Positions 33,994 through 42,900 of a stretch of 64,000 nt of DNA are shown piece by piece. Position 1 is the first letter of the stretch. Every line of letters begins with the position of its first letter. The notes beneath the pieces were generated by a model. The model did no database searches, had not been told where the DNA came from, and worked only from the letters and a program-made list of their open reading frames with translations. This stretch comes from Chryseobacterium cucumeris (GTDB lineage: Bacteria > Bacteroidota > Bacteroidia > Flavobacteriales > Weeksellaceae): NCBI RefSeq assembly GCF_016775705.1, contig NZ_CP068760.1:4588001-4652000 (forward strand), read 5' to 3'. The position numbers and the translations under genes are program-made.

Positions 33994-35025
33994 CTATCTC
34001 GGTATTTCTATTCCTTCTAAAATCTGACGGATAATTTCATCTGCGGTAAGACCTTCCATTTCTCTTTCCGGAGATACGATGACTCTGTGTCTTAATACGG
34101 CGTAGCTTGCTTCTTTAATATCTTCAGGAGTCACAAAGTCTCTACCTCTTAAAGCGGCAAATGACTTTGATGCCGTAAGAAGTGCCAATGAAGCTCGTGG
34201 TGAAGCTCCCAGATATAAGAATTGGTTTTCTCTGGTATTGATAATAATTTTAGCAATATATTCCATCAGCTGGCTTTCCACAATAATTTCTTTTACCAGA
34301 TGCTGGTAGTTTTTCAATTGTTCAGCTGTGATCACGCGGTTGATTCCTTCTGTTTTATCTTCTTTTTTGCTTTCGTGCTGATTTTTAATGATCGCAATTT
34401 CCTGCTCAAGATCAGGATATCCTACATTGATTTTGAATAAAAAACGGTCCAGCTGCGCTTCCGGAAGCCTGTACGTTCCTTCATGTTCAATAGGGTTTTG
34501 TGTAGCGATCACCAGGAAAGGTTCCTCAAGGGTATATCGTGTACCGTCCATCGTGATCTGCCTTTCTTCCATAACTTCAAATAATGCAGACTGCGTTTTT
34601 GCCGGCGATCTGTTGATCTCATCAATCAGGATGAAGTTGGAGAAGATAGGTCCTTTTTTGAATTCAAATTCTGAATTTTTCACATTAAATACGGAAGTCC
34701 CCAAAATATCGGAAGGCATCAGGTCCGGAGTAAACTGAATTCTGCTAAACCCTACGTCAATGGTTTTGGCTAATAATTTTGCCGTGATTGTTTTCGCTAC
34801 TCCCGGAACGCCTTCAATAAGTACGTGTCCGTTTGAAAGTAATGCAGCCAAAAGATGTTCAATCATTTTTTCCTGCCCTACAATTACTTTTCCGATCTCA
34901 GATTTTACTTTCTCTAAACTCGCACGAAGTTCAATCATATCAATTCTCGACTGAAACTGCTCTTCCTGTTTATTAAGATTGATAGCGTTTTGGTTTTCTA
35001 TATTCGGGTTATCAAAGTTTTCCAT
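33994..35025 (-). CDS. MoxR family AAA+ ATPase
   Basis: 343 residues. Walker A GVPGVAKT (72-79), Walker B FILIDEIN (131-138), sensor ATQNP, and the family segment RITMDG-like 'ERQITMDGTRYTLEEPFLVI' with the arginine finger region PEAQLDRFLFKI. MoxR ATPases cooperate with VWA/DUF58 proteins as chaperones, sometimes for cofactor insertion. It belongs to the plus- and minus-strand cluster with DUF58, DUF4350, DUF4129, SpoIIM-like and RDD proteins. The next gene upstream ends 113 bp away, with an octamer array in the gap. Confidence 0.95.
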   Translation of the reverse strand: MENFDNPNIENQNAINLNKQEEQFQSRIDMIELRASLEKVKSEIGKVIVGQEKMIEHLLAALLSNGHVLIEGVPGVAKTITAKLLAKTIDVGFSRIQFTPDLMPSDILGTSVFNVKNSEFEFKKGPIFSNFILIDEINRSPAKTQSALFEVMEERQITMDGTRYTLEEPFLVIATQNPIEHEGTYRLPEAQLDRFLFKINVGYPDLEQEIAIIKNQHESKKEDKTEGINRVITAEQLKNYQHLVKEIIVESQLMEYIAKIIINTRENQFLYLGASPRASLALLTASKSFAALRGRDFVTPEDIKEASYAVLRHRVIVSPEREMEGLTADEIIRQILEGIEIPR

Positions 35026-35107
35026 AATAATTTTAATTTGCTAGTTTAACAATGACTATCTACAATTACATTTATTCTAACGAACAGACATTTTAGCATT
35101 GAAAAAC

Positions 35108-35139
35108 TGTTATATGGTTAGGTTATTCTATTGTTATAT
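35108..35139. repeat. Octamer array before the DUF4350 stop (TGTTATAT)
   Basis: Four 8-nt units in register; TGTTATAT is first and last, with GGTTAGGT and another between. It ends on the first base of the DUF4350 stop codon. Near the moxR start the gap also contains TTTAACAATG-type sequence, possibly a decayed inverted arm. Confidence 0.65.
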
Positions 35140-36296
35140 TATTTAAGTATTTCATCAAGGAGCTTATTGATCCTTGTAAGGTCTTCTTTCATTACACTGG
35201 CGTAAGGATCCTGGGCTTTTTTGATAAGCGCTATTGCTTCGCCAATCATTTCTACGGGTTTACCAGTTTTCAGATGTAATTTTTTTGCAAATTCTTCATC
35301 TAGATGCTGGGTATCTATCAACAGATCCATTCTTACCTTGTTCAGGAAATATTGAGCTTTCTTGGCCATCATATCATGGAAATCGCCTTCCTGAAGATAC
35401 AGATTTCCAATGCTTTTCACAAAATCCAGGGAAGTATTTCTCAATGGTTCTGTTACTGGGACTATCCTCTGTTTCCTTTTTGCATTAAAGAAGATAAAAA
35501 GAATAAGCCCTCCTAAAAATACCCACCATGCATATTTTAAAGCCGGATTTGACAATATAAATCTCATGAAAAAGCGTGATTCATAGCTTTTGTTTGAGAC
35601 AAACCAAAGGGTTTCCCTATCCTGAAGATATGAAAATACGTCCTGAGCATATTTTACATTTCCGGGTTTTAGAAGATAATAATTCGTAAGGAAAAGAGGT
35701 TCTGTATGAGCATAGATATATCCTTTACCAAACTTTACTTTAATAAAATTGGCCTGATCTGTATTCTTCTTCTCAACGGTTTTCCCCAGTACTTCCACTC
35801 CCGGTTTTATGAATGAGAATCCTCTGCCCGACGGAAATTTATCCAGCTTAATAAAATCATTCTGAAATTTTTTATCGGTAAGTTTCAGGACATTTTCTTC
35901 TTCAAAAGAGATCTCAGAATCGTAATATCCGATACTATCAGAAATTTCTTTAGGCATGCGGGTTACCATCAGAAATGCATCCGAACCTTCAGATATCTGA
36001 GACAGAATTTTTTTCCATGACTCACCGTCAAGGTTATTTTCAATGACTACAATATTGTGAGCTCCCTTTTTGTGCTGGCTGTAATATTCATAAGGAACCT
36101 GTTCAATCTTCTTAAGATTATTTTTAAAAAGATATTTCGCTTCATTATTAAAAACAAACAGTCCAAACGGAGACTTCTCATTGATATCAAAATTCTTCCG
36201 CCAGTCTGTCGTTTCTTTTTTGTTAACTTCAAGCAACGCCAAAATAATCATCACAATGACGAAAATTACAGCATATGTTTTGAAAGTTTTGTTCAT
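35139..36296 (-). CDS. DUF4350 domain-containing membrane protein
   Basis: 385 residues: one N-terminal helix (YAVIFVIVMIILALLEVNK), a periplasmic GATase-like DUF4350 domain (SPFGLFVFNNEAKYLFKNNL), then a second helix (WWVFLGGLILFIFF) and a cytoplasmic C-terminal helical region. DUF4350 proteins are regularly coded beside MoxR, DUF58 and DUF4129 genes and probably form the membrane partner of the ATPase. It starts 11 nt after the DUF4129 gene ends. Confidence 0.88.
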   Translation of the reverse strand: MNKTFKTYAVIFVIVMIILALLEVNKKETTDWRKNFDINEKSPFGLFVFNNEAKYLFKNNLKKIEQVPYEYYSQHKKGAHNIVVIENNLDGESWKKILSQISEGSDAFLMVTRMPKEISDSIGYYDSEISFEEENVLKLTDKKFQNDFIKLDKFPSGRGFSFIKPGVEVLGKTVEKKNTDQANFIKVKFGKGYIYAHTEPLFLTNYYLLKPGNVKYAQDVFSYLQDRETLWFVSNKSYESRFFMRFILSNPALKYAWWVFLGGLILFIFFNAKRKQRIVPVTEPLRNTSLDFVKSIGNLYLQEGDFHDMMAKKAQYFLNKVRMDLLIDTQHLDEEFAKKLHLKTGKPVEMIGEAIALIKKAQDPYASVMKEDLTRINKLLDEILK

Positions 36297-36307
36297 GGTT
36301 ACTATAG

Positions 36308-37099
36308 TTATGGTTTAAATGCCTGATACTGATTTTTAAATTTCTGATAGCTCTCTTCTTCAATTCTGAATTCACCATACCATACATAATCAAAAATATA
36401 AGACAGATTGGAGAAGTCACCCTTCAGATGATGAGCTTTTAACTCTGAGGCATAGTCCTTATTGGTTTTTTCCGGATTCCAGTTGATCAGTTTTTTGTCA
36501 CTCAGTTTTTTAAGAACAAACAGGAATTGATACCGAACTGCGGAACGATAATCTCCTGCGTGTTCAAATTTCGCGATACTTTCAGGAAAATTAATTTCAT
36601 GGATATTCTCATGAAGTTCCTGCACATTAAGATCCAGCTTTTTATTCTTTTTACCAAAAATAAAATTCCCATCTTTTCCCATGATATATCTGATGATGAA
36701 ATAAAGCAGAAATCCTACAAGAATAATGGCAAACAGTCTGATAAGAACAGTAGTAAGTTCTGCCGACTTAGTGAGTGCTGTATCTCCAAAGATCCCCTGT
36801 ATGATCTGATTGATCTTCCGCATCAGTTTTTGAAAGAAAGATTCTCTCGGCTTTGAAACGGAATAATCAAACTCATTTCCTTTATATCTTGACGGAATAT
36901 TCTCTTTAAACGTTTTCGGGTACACTTCATTCTCCGATACCGGATATTTCATCAGTACAGAATCTGCACGCAGCATATTTCTGTAATGCCCGGTAGTGTA
37001 CAATGAATCTACCAGATCATCAGAAGCAGGAGGGTTATCCTGAGCATGAACCAGCCCGGGAGAAAAGAAAAGCAGTATGAAAAAAAGAGTTTTATTCAT
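36308..37099 (-). CDS. DUF4129 domain-containing membrane protein
   Basis: 263 residues from the ATG at 37099; the upstream TTG at 37108 is a less likely start. A signal peptide (FFILLFFSPGLVHAQ) leads to a periplasmic segment, one membrane helix (TVLIRLFAIILVGFLLYFII) and a cytoplasmic DUF4129 domain (HAGDYRSAVRYQFLFVLKKL, then FSNLSYIFDYVWYGEFRIEE). It overlaps the next upstream gene by 8 nt. A conserved part of the MoxR cluster, unknown function. Confidence 0.9.
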   Translation of the reverse strand: MNKTLFFILLFFSPGLVHAQDNPPASDDLVDSLYTTGHYRNMLRADSVLMKYPVSENEVYPKTFKENIPSRYKGNEFDYSVSKPRESFFQKLMRKINQIIQGIFGDTALTKSAELTTVLIRLFAIILVGFLLYFIIRYIMGKDGNFIFGKKNKKLDLNVQELHENIHEINFPESIAKFEHAGDYRSAVRYQFLFVLKKLSDKKLINWNPEKTNKDYASELKAHHLKGDFSNLSYIFDYVWYGEFRIEEESYQKFKNQYQAFKP

Positions 37100-38054
37100 T
37101 GATTCCAATCGTGTCTATTTCGGCCAATTCAACTTTCTGGTGAAGATCTGTTCTGCTGTCATAATACATTAATCCCGCATTCACATACATAAGGTTGGAA
37201 AGAAAAAATGAAAGTAACATAGAAACTCCATAGAATACAAAAAAAATGATTCCGGCAGTTCCGGTAAAAGGATTCTGTTCAAAATTTCCGTCCGGTGTAG
37301 AGGTAAGCAGTGATCCGTAAAAAAACATCATCGGAATAAACGTAAAGATAGACGTTATAATGTACATGATAATAAACATCACAAATGCAGCTCCCCAATA
37401 TTTCCAGAAGGGTGATTTTTCACTTCCATTGGGATAAGAAAACTGAGAACGCAAAGCATAGCTCAAGCTTTCCCAGAACCCTCGGTCCGAATTAAAATAA
37501 TCATACATCAGAAATGTAGTAAAATTAAATATCGTAGGATAAAGAAGCAGGATAAGGAAGAAACCGATAATGATAAGAACCAGAATATAAGAAAAACCTA
37601 CTACAAATAAGATTGCCGGAGTAACGATAAAGATCATTCCCAGACATAGTTTTCCAATTCTTCCGGCATTGTTTTTAAAGTCACCGAGAATTTCATCAGT
37701 CTTTATTTTTTCTGCTCCCTGTGCAATTCTTTTTAAATAAAAAACAGGATACAGATAATTGACAATCATCAGGACCATGAAAAGCAGGAAAGTCAGTAAT
37801 CCTACTGTGATCAGCATTCCGGAATTTTCTGAAAAATACTGTTCAAAATAATAGGTTTCACCTCCAAGATTAGATCCGAATATCTGTGAAAACAGCTCCT
37901 TATAGCCGAAAATAACAACAGTAACCATTAAGATCAAAAGCAAGCCATTGATCAGAATATAGTTTTTGAAATAATTCTTTCCGTATAATTTGAAAAAATT
38001 GAAACTATCACTGATAAAAGTTCCAAAATCTCTTTTTTTATAAAATTGTATCAT
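37092..38054 (-). CDS. Multi-pass membrane protein of the MoxR cluster
   Basis: 320 residues from the ATG at 38054 (MIQFYKKRDFGTFISDSFNF); the longer frame to 38132 lies wholly within the SpoIIM-like gene and is not used. About six membrane helices, e.g. YILINGLLLILMVTVVIFGY and GMIFIVTPAILFVVGFSYIL. It starts inside the end of the SpoIIM-like gene (17-nt overlap) and ends inside the DUF4129 gene. No named domain recognised; position suggests a channel or scaffold. Confidence 0.82.
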   Translation of the reverse strand: MIQFYKKRDFGTFISDSFNFFKLYGKNYFKNYILINGLLLILMVTVVIFGYKELFSQIFGSNLGGETYYFEQYFSENSGMLITVGLLTFLLFMVLMIVNYLYPVFYLKRIAQGAEKIKTDEILGDFKNNAGRIGKLCLGMIFIVTPAILFVVGFSYILVLIIIGFFLILLLYPTIFNFTTFLMYDYFNSDRGFWESLSYALRSQFSYPNGSEKSPFWKYWGAAFVMFIIMYIITSIFTFIPMMFFYGSLLTSTPDGNFEQNPFTGTAGIIFFVFYGVSMLLSFFLSNLMYVNAGLMYYDSRTDLHQKVELAEIDTIGINE

Positions 38055-39021
38055 TGATGTGTTTATTAGTTTTTTTGTAAACAACAGACGGATATACAAA
38101 ATAGTAGTATCCAATAATTGCAAGTGAGCCAAAAATGATGATAAGGTTTAAAATTAAAGGCATCTTCAATGCATGTCTGGTGACATATCCTTCTATAATC
38201 CCTGCACAAATAGTGAAAGGGACAGTACTTAAAAATATTTTAAATGAATCTTTAAATCCTTTTTTAAACGAGTTAAATCTTGAAAATGTTCTTGGAAATA
38301 AAATAGACGCGCCCAGAATCAATCCACACATCGCTTCTACTACCATCGCAAAAATTTCAAAAACCCCGTGAAGCCATATTCCTCTTGCACTGTCTTTCAA
38401 TGCTCCGTAATCATAGAAGAAATATTGAAAAGCTCCCAGCATCACACTGTTGGAAAGCAGTGCAAACAATGTTCCCACTCCCCCGGCAATTCCGTAAATA
38501 TATAATTTTGCTCCAACCTGAATATTATTAAAGATAATTCCGATGGTGCTTCCCCAAGTGCTTCCGCTCTGATAAACGCCTACGGCATTATTATTTTTAA
38601 TATTTTCGATCGTTTCATTCACATACCCTTCCCCTAGTATAATATTCACAAAGCCTTTATCATAAATGGCAGAAAGCACTCCTATTGATGTAAACAAAAT
38701 GAAAAAGAGAAAGGCATACATCAGATATCTCCGGTATTGATACATCAGCAACGGAACTTCAGTTTTGAAAAAGTAAATCAGCCTGTTCTCCTCTACCCTT
38801 TTTGTTTTATAAATCTTCTGAAAAATCTGGGCAGATAAATGGTTCAGATAAACGGTAGTATTACTTTTGGGATAATAAGTCTGGGCAAAAGAAAGGTCAT
38901 TGATCAGGTTTATATACAATGAAGACAGGTCATCAGGATTTTTTTTAATTTTCCCTTGAATAACCTGTTCGATTCCCAACCATTTTTCTTTATTTTGTTT
39001 AATGAAATAAACTTCTCTCAT
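38038..39021 (-). CDS. SpoIIM-like (stage II sporulation M, DUF95) membrane protein
   Basis: 327 residues. After a soluble helical N-terminal part (MREVYFIKQNKEKWLGIEQV) come helices of the SpoIIM fold: YLMYAFLFFILFTSIGVLSA, LLSNSVMLGAFQYFFYDYGA and GIWLHGVFEIFAMVVEAMCG. In spore formers SpoIIM works in the septal peptidoglycan machinery; in Bacteroidota it occurs in this conserved cluster and its role is unknown. It is divergent from the RDD gene with 28 bp between starts, so both promoters lie in or overlap the coding ends. Confidence 0.9.
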   Translation of the reverse strand: MREVYFIKQNKEKWLGIEQVIQGKIKKNPDDLSSLYINLINDLSFAQTYYPKSNTTVYLNHLSAQIFQKIYKTKRVEENRLIYFFKTEVPLLMYQYRRYLMYAFLFFILFTSIGVLSAIYDKGFVNIILGEGYVNETIENIKNNNAVGVYQSGSTWGSTIGIIFNNIQVGAKLYIYGIAGGVGTLFALLSNSVMLGAFQYFFYDYGALKDSARGIWLHGVFEIFAMVVEAMCGLILGASILFPRTFSRFNSFKKGFKDSFKIFLSTVPFTICAGIIEGYVTRHALKMPLILNLIIIFGSLAIIGYYYFVYPSVVYKKTNKHINDTIL

Positions 39022-39049
39022 AATTATTAAGGCTAAAATAATAAAAAAT

Positions 39050-39799
39050 ATGTCTCAAATTGCGATAAATACCTCACAAAATGTAAATATTAATTTTACT
39101 ATTGCAGGTATAGGAGAAAGGATGCTTGCCTTCATTATTGATCTTCTGATCAGGATTGCTTATGTAGTTGCTATCCTGTATCTGTTCTTCAATATTCTTG
39201 ATTTGGGATATCTTCTGAATGGTCTTGATGGCTGGTCGATACGTGCGGTATATCTTGTCCTTACCTTTCCTGTTTATATTTATCCTCTTGTATTGGAAAG
39301 TTTGATGGAAGGCCAGACTCCCGGTAAAAAACTCATGAAAATAAAAGTGGTGAAAATTGACGGTTACCAGGCCAGTTTAGCAGATTATATGATCCGGTGG
39401 ATTTTCAGAATTGTAGATGTTTCATTTGCCGGAGTAGTAGGACTTATTTCTATGATTGTTTCTAAAAATAATCAGCGTTTGGGTGATATCGCTTCCGGAA
39501 CAGCTGTGATCTCCCTAAAAAATAGCATTAATATTTCTCATACAATACTGGAGAATATCCATGAAAATTATATTCCCTCTTTCCCTCAGGTGATTGCTTT
39601 GAGTGATAATGATATGAGAATTATCAAAGACAATTATACCAAAGCATTGAAAGCAGATGATCGCCAGATCATCAGTAAACTATCCGATAAAATTAAAAGT
39701 ATTCTGAAACTGGAAATAGATCCCACTAAAATGACGGAAAGACAGTTCATCGGTGTAATTATCAAAGATTATAATTATTATACGGGGAAAGATAATTAG
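39050..39799 (+). CDS. RDD family membrane protein
   Basis: 249 residues. The RDD core is plain: RMLAFIIDLLIRIAYVVAIL, EGQTPGKKLMKIKVVK, IRWIFRIVDVSFAGVVGLIS and NNQRLGDIASGTAVI (Arg and paired Asp residues). Then comes a soluble helical tail with charged residues (KDNYTKALKADDRQIISKLS). RDD proteins are mostly of unknown function, some linked to ion exchange. It closes the divergent side of the MoxR cluster. Confidence 0.93.
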   Translation: MSQIAINTSQNVNINFTIAGIGERMLAFIIDLLIRIAYVVAILYLFFNILDLGYLLNGLDGWSIRAVYLVLTFPVYIYPLVLESLMEGQTPGKKLMKIKVVKIDGYQASLADYMIRWIFRIVDVSFAGVVGLISMIVSKNNQRLGDIASGTAVISLKNSINISHTILENIHENYIPSFPQVIALSDNDMRIIKDNYTKALKADDRQIISKLSDKIKSILKLEIDPTKMTERQFIGVIIKDYNYYTGKDN

Positions 39800-39906
39800 G
39801 TAGGCAATGGTTAATTTTTCTTCGCAAGTGAATGGTCAATTTGAAAAGTGTTGAGCGAGATTGACAGCAACACTTATTGCTTATGCAAAGCTCGGTTCAA
39901 TTTTTG

Positions 39907-39914
39907 TATCTTTA
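39907..39914 (+). promoter_or_regulatory. -7-like element upstream of the small GNAT gene (TATCTTTA)
   Basis: TATCTTTA differs from TAnnTTTG only at the last base and lies 18 nt upstream of the chosen ATG, which supports that start over the longer frame. Confidence 0.45.
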
Positions 39915-39931
39915 AACTAAAGTCAAGAATC

Positions 39932-40222
39932 ATGAAATTTGAAAACAATAAATCCGGGAACGGCGGAGTTATCACTTTAAATAACGAAATAAAAGAAGTC
40001 GGAAGGCTTACCTATACCATTTTCCCTGAAGATCATAAACTGATTATCTCTTTTGTTTTGGTACACCCGGAATTTGAAGGAAGAGGAATGGGAAAATTCC
40101 TTGTGGAAGAAGCCATTAAATTTGCCAGAGAAAACAATTGGAAAGTATACCCGCACTGTTCGTATGCAAGGTCTGTGATGATGAGAATGAGTGATGTGGC
40201 CGATATCTTTTTAAAGAATTAA
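39932..40222 (+). CDS. Small GNAT-family acetyltransferase (COG2388 type)
   Basis: 96 residues from the ATG at 39932 (MKFENNKSGNGGVITL); a longer in-frame start at 39848 would include the promoter. The compact GNAT has strand SFVLVHPEFEGRGMGKFLVE with the acetyl-CoA loop EGRGMG and YPHCSYARSVMMR (conserved C). This short family (YjdJ/NATD1-like) acts on unknown amines. Its last 12 nt overlap the end of the glycosyltransferase gene on the other strand. Confidence 0.9.
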   Translation: MKFENNKSGNGGVITLNNEIKEVGRLTYTIFPEDHKLIISFVLVHPEFEGRGMGKFLVEEAIKFARENNWKVYPHCSYARSVMMRMSDVADIFLKN

Positions 40223-41182
40223 AACCTCGTTTACCAGGATATCTTCAATATCATCCGGATAATCTACTTTGAGATGATGATCTGATGCTACCCATTCCAT
40301 TATTTCCTGAAGATTTAACACCTTGGAATTGGGAATTCCCATTTTATCCAGAGCACATGCATTGCATTCCTGCTCATATTGATTGTGGATAGGAATCACA
40401 AATAGTTTCTTATCCATAAATAGTGCTTCTGCCGGGGTTTCAAAACCTGCATTGCATAAAATTCCGTCACAGCCTTCAAAATATTTCAGGTACTGGCTTT
40501 CATCAATGGGAAATACTTCTACATTTTTTATTTTCACCTGTACTTTGCTGTATTTTGAAAAAACTTTCCACTCCACAGGGATTTTTCTTAAAACCTTAAT
40601 GATATTTTCATCCGCAAAACTCGGAAGATAAACAAGATAATATCCCTGTTTGTAAGGATTAAGGTTTCTGATCTTTCTCCTGATGACAGGTTTTTTGATC
40701 TGTGGATGGTAATTTTCAAAATGAAATCCTATTTTTTTTTCGCTGGGAACGTAATATTTCAAAATCATTTCTCCCAGAAAATCTTTTTCCTTTGGTTTGG
40801 GTGTTTCAGGAAAACTCATAGAAGCCTGATGGCTGAGTTCTATCAACGGAAACTTTTTCAATTTGGAAGCCCAGCCTGTCAGAGGTTCGTAATCATTAAT
40901 AATTAAATCATACTGTGACAGCTCTAGTTCTCTGATTGTTTTAGCGGCTTCAAAGAATTTATTTTCGGTAAATGTTTTTCGGTAAGATAGACCTCCTGTT
41001 TTATTATAAAGAAGGGAAATGCCTCTGTATTGAAAGTTAATGTCAAAATCAGCCTTCAATTGCGATTGATGGCCACTGATCAAGGTGTCTACAGACGCAT
41101 GCTTTTTGAGAAGAGGAATAATTTCCTGTGCCCTGGCAATATGCCCGTTTCCGGTACCCTGGAATGCATACAGAATCTTCAT
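40211..41182 (-). CDS. Glycosyltransferase of the MurG-like/GT-B type
   Basis: 323 residues. MKILYAFQGTGNGHIARAQE is a GT-B nucleotide-diphosphate-sugar enzyme start (GTGNGH), and the C-terminal GCDGILCNAGFETPAEALFM with IPIHNQYEQECNA matches the acceptor-donor loop of the MurG/UGT-like group. The sugar is not known. It begins one base after the LpxH-like gene ends, so the two probably act together on a cell-envelope glycolipid; that link is inference. Confidence 0.88.
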   Translation of the reverse strand: MKILYAFQGTGNGHIARAQEIIPLLKKHASVDTLISGHQSQLKADFDINFQYRGISLLYNKTGGLSYRKTFTENKFFEAAKTIRELELSQYDLIINDYEPLTGWASKLKKFPLIELSHQASMSFPETPKPKEKDFLGEMILKYYVPSEKKIGFHFENYHPQIKKPVIRRKIRNLNPYKQGYYLVYLPSFADENIIKVLRKIPVEWKVFSKYSKVQVKIKNVEVFPIDESQYLKYFEGCDGILCNAGFETPAEALFMDKKLFVIPIHNQYEQECNACALDKMGIPNSKVLNLQEIMEWVASDHHLKVDYPDDIEDILVNEVLIL

Positions 41183-42007
41183 TTAAGAAAAATTAGTTAC
41201 AATTTTTAAAAGATCAGAATTATCCATCTCCGGGATTTCTTCTGCTTCATCATCTTTCAGTAAATGTTTATGTTCATCATAATAAAAAATCTTCCATTGT
41301 TTATCATGATATTCCAAAGCAGAAAGATTTTCTATCCAGTCACCGGAATTCAGGTAAGTACAGGATCCTTTTTTATTAACAACCTCGCGGATCTGTGGCT
41401 GGTGGATATGCCCGCATACCACATAATCATATTGGTTATCAATGGCCAGCTCTGAAGCTGTCAATTCAAAATCCCCGATATATTTTACCGCTTTTTTCAC
41501 ATTGTTTTTGATCTTTTTGGAAAATGAGTATTTCTCTTTACCCATTTTTTCCAGGAACCAATTTACAACATTATTGATGATAATAAGAAGATCATAACCT
41601 TTTCCGCCAAGTTTGGCGATCCATTTGGAATGCTGGACGGATGCATCGAAAACATCCCCGTGAAAAATCCAGGTTTTTTTCTGATCGATATTCAGACAGA
41701 TCTTGTTACAGACTTTAAGTTTTCCCAGTTCAAAATCTGTGAACTTACGGAACATTTCATCATGATTGCCTGTAATGTAATAGACATCTGTGTTTTTGGT
41801 AGCCAGTGAAAGTATCTTTCTGATTACCTTCAAATGAGGTTTAGGGAAGTAAGACTTTTTAAACTGCCAGATATCGATAATATCACCGTTTAAAACTAAA
41901 GTTTTAGGCTGGATCGAATTGAGATATCTTAGCAATTCTTTAGCCTTACATCCATAAGTTCCCAAATGAACATCCGATATAACAACTAATTCAACGTTTC
42001 TTTTCAT
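41183..42007 (-). CDS. LpxH-like calcineurin metallophosphoesterase
   Basis: 274 residues from the ATG at 42007; the longer frame begins at a TTG. Metal-binding motifs of the calcineurin family: ISDVHLGTYG, LNGDIIDIW, ITGNHDEMF, VVCGHIHQPQ and NSGDWIENLSAL. It is most like UDP-2,3-diacylglucosamine hydrolase (LpxH), which makes lipid X for lipid A. The C-terminal 30 residues are an acidic tail (DDEAEEIPEMDNSDLL). It is adjacent to the glycosyltransferase in one unit. Confidence 0.88.
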   Translation of the reverse strand: MKRNVELVVISDVHLGTYGCKAKELLRYLNSIQPKTLVLNGDIIDIWQFKKSYFPKPHLKVIRKILSLATKNTDVYYITGNHDEMFRKFTDFELGKLKVCNKICLNIDQKKTWIFHGDVFDASVQHSKWIAKLGGKGYDLLIIINNVVNWFLEKMGKEKYSFSKKIKNNVKKAVKYIGDFELTASELAIDNQYDYVVCGHIHQPQIREVVNKKGSCTYLNSGDWIENLSALEYHDKQWKIFYYDEHKHLLKDDEAEEIPEMDNSDLLKIVTNFS

Positions 42008-42064
42008 AGTTTTGCACAAAGAAACTAATTGAAAATTAACTGTATATGAATGCTATATTATTTT

Positions 42065-42805
42065 TTATAGAGAGTTCATCAGCTCTTCTGTGATTTCCAT
42101 GTTGTGGTAAACGTTTTGCACGTCATCATCTTCTTCGAAACGCTCAAGCATTTTCATATTCGCTTTGAACTGTTCTGCGTTCACTTCTTTAGTATTATTT
42201 GGAATTCTTTGAAGTTCTGCACTTTTTGCTTCAATTCCAAGCGCATCCAATTTGTGAGATAAAGAACCGAAATCTTCAAAAGCAGTGGTAATCATTACTT
42301 CTTCTTCATCTTTTTCTACATCTTCTGCTCCTCCGTCAATCATTTCCATTTCAAAATCATCCCAATCCATTTTGATCTGAGCCAAATCTATAGTGAAAAT
42401 ACCTTTTCTGTCGAAGATAAATGCCAATTCCCCGTTCTTACCAAGGTTACCATCAAACTTATTGAAGATAGCTCTTACATTGGCTACCGTTCTTGTAGTA
42501 TTGTTTGTAGTACATTCTACAAAAAAAGCAACACCACCTTGTCCGTAACCTTCATAAGTGATCTCTTCATAGTTTTCTGCATCTGCACCGCTTGCCTTTT
42601 TAATTGCTCTTTCAACATTATCCTTAGGCATGTTAGCCCCTTTTGCGTTTTGGATACATCTTCTCAAGGCAGGATTAGATTCAGGATCTGTTCCTCCAGC
42701 TTTTACAGCCAGTGCGATATCTTTTCCTATTTTAGAGAATGTCTTGGCCATCTTGTCCCATCTGGCCATTTTAGAAGCTTTTCTATATTCAAATGCTCTT
42801 CCCAT
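42065..42805 (-). CDS. YebC/PmpR family regulator
   Basis: 246 residues from the ATG at 42805 (MGRAFEYRKASKMARWDKMA); a longer frame adds 20 residues of T-rich origin. YebC proteins bind DNA or, as recently shown for the TACO1 type, help ribosomes through proline-rich stretches. Signatures: TFSKIGKDIALAVKAGGTDP, IQNAKGANMPKDNVERAIKK, YEGYGQGGVAFFVECTTNNT. The OmpA terminator lies just upstream of the start, so it is probably transcribed on its own. Confidence 0.95.
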   Translation of the reverse strand: MGRAFEYRKASKMARWDKMAKTFSKIGKDIALAVKAGGTDPESNPALRRCIQNAKGANMPKDNVERAIKKASGADAENYEEITYEGYGQGGVAFFVECTTNNTTRTVANVRAIFNKFDGNLGKNGELAFIFDRKGIFTIDLAQIKMDWDDFEMEMIDGGAEDVEKDEEEVMITTAFEDFGSLSHKLDALGIEAKSAELQRIPNNTKEVNAEQFKANMKMLERFEEDDDVQNVYHNMEITEELMNSL

Positions 42806-42845
42806 TTTAATTTTTAAATTTCCAACAAAATTACTCAAAAGTCCA

Positions 42846-42881
42846 CAAAAAAAAAATACCTCCAATCAAATTGGAGGTATT
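42846..42881 (-). terminator. Rho-independent terminator of the OmpA gene
   Basis: AATACCTCCAAT (42855-42866) pairs perfectly with ATTGGAGGTATT (42870-42881); the minus strand then runs into ten T. It lies 20 nt after the OmpA stop. Confidence 0.95.
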
Positions 42882-42900
42882 CATTATTTAGAAAAATTAA

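Noticed and set aside
42806-42865. N-terminal extension of YebC
   Set aside because: It would be translated from the OmpA terminator region; the usual YebC start is at 42805.
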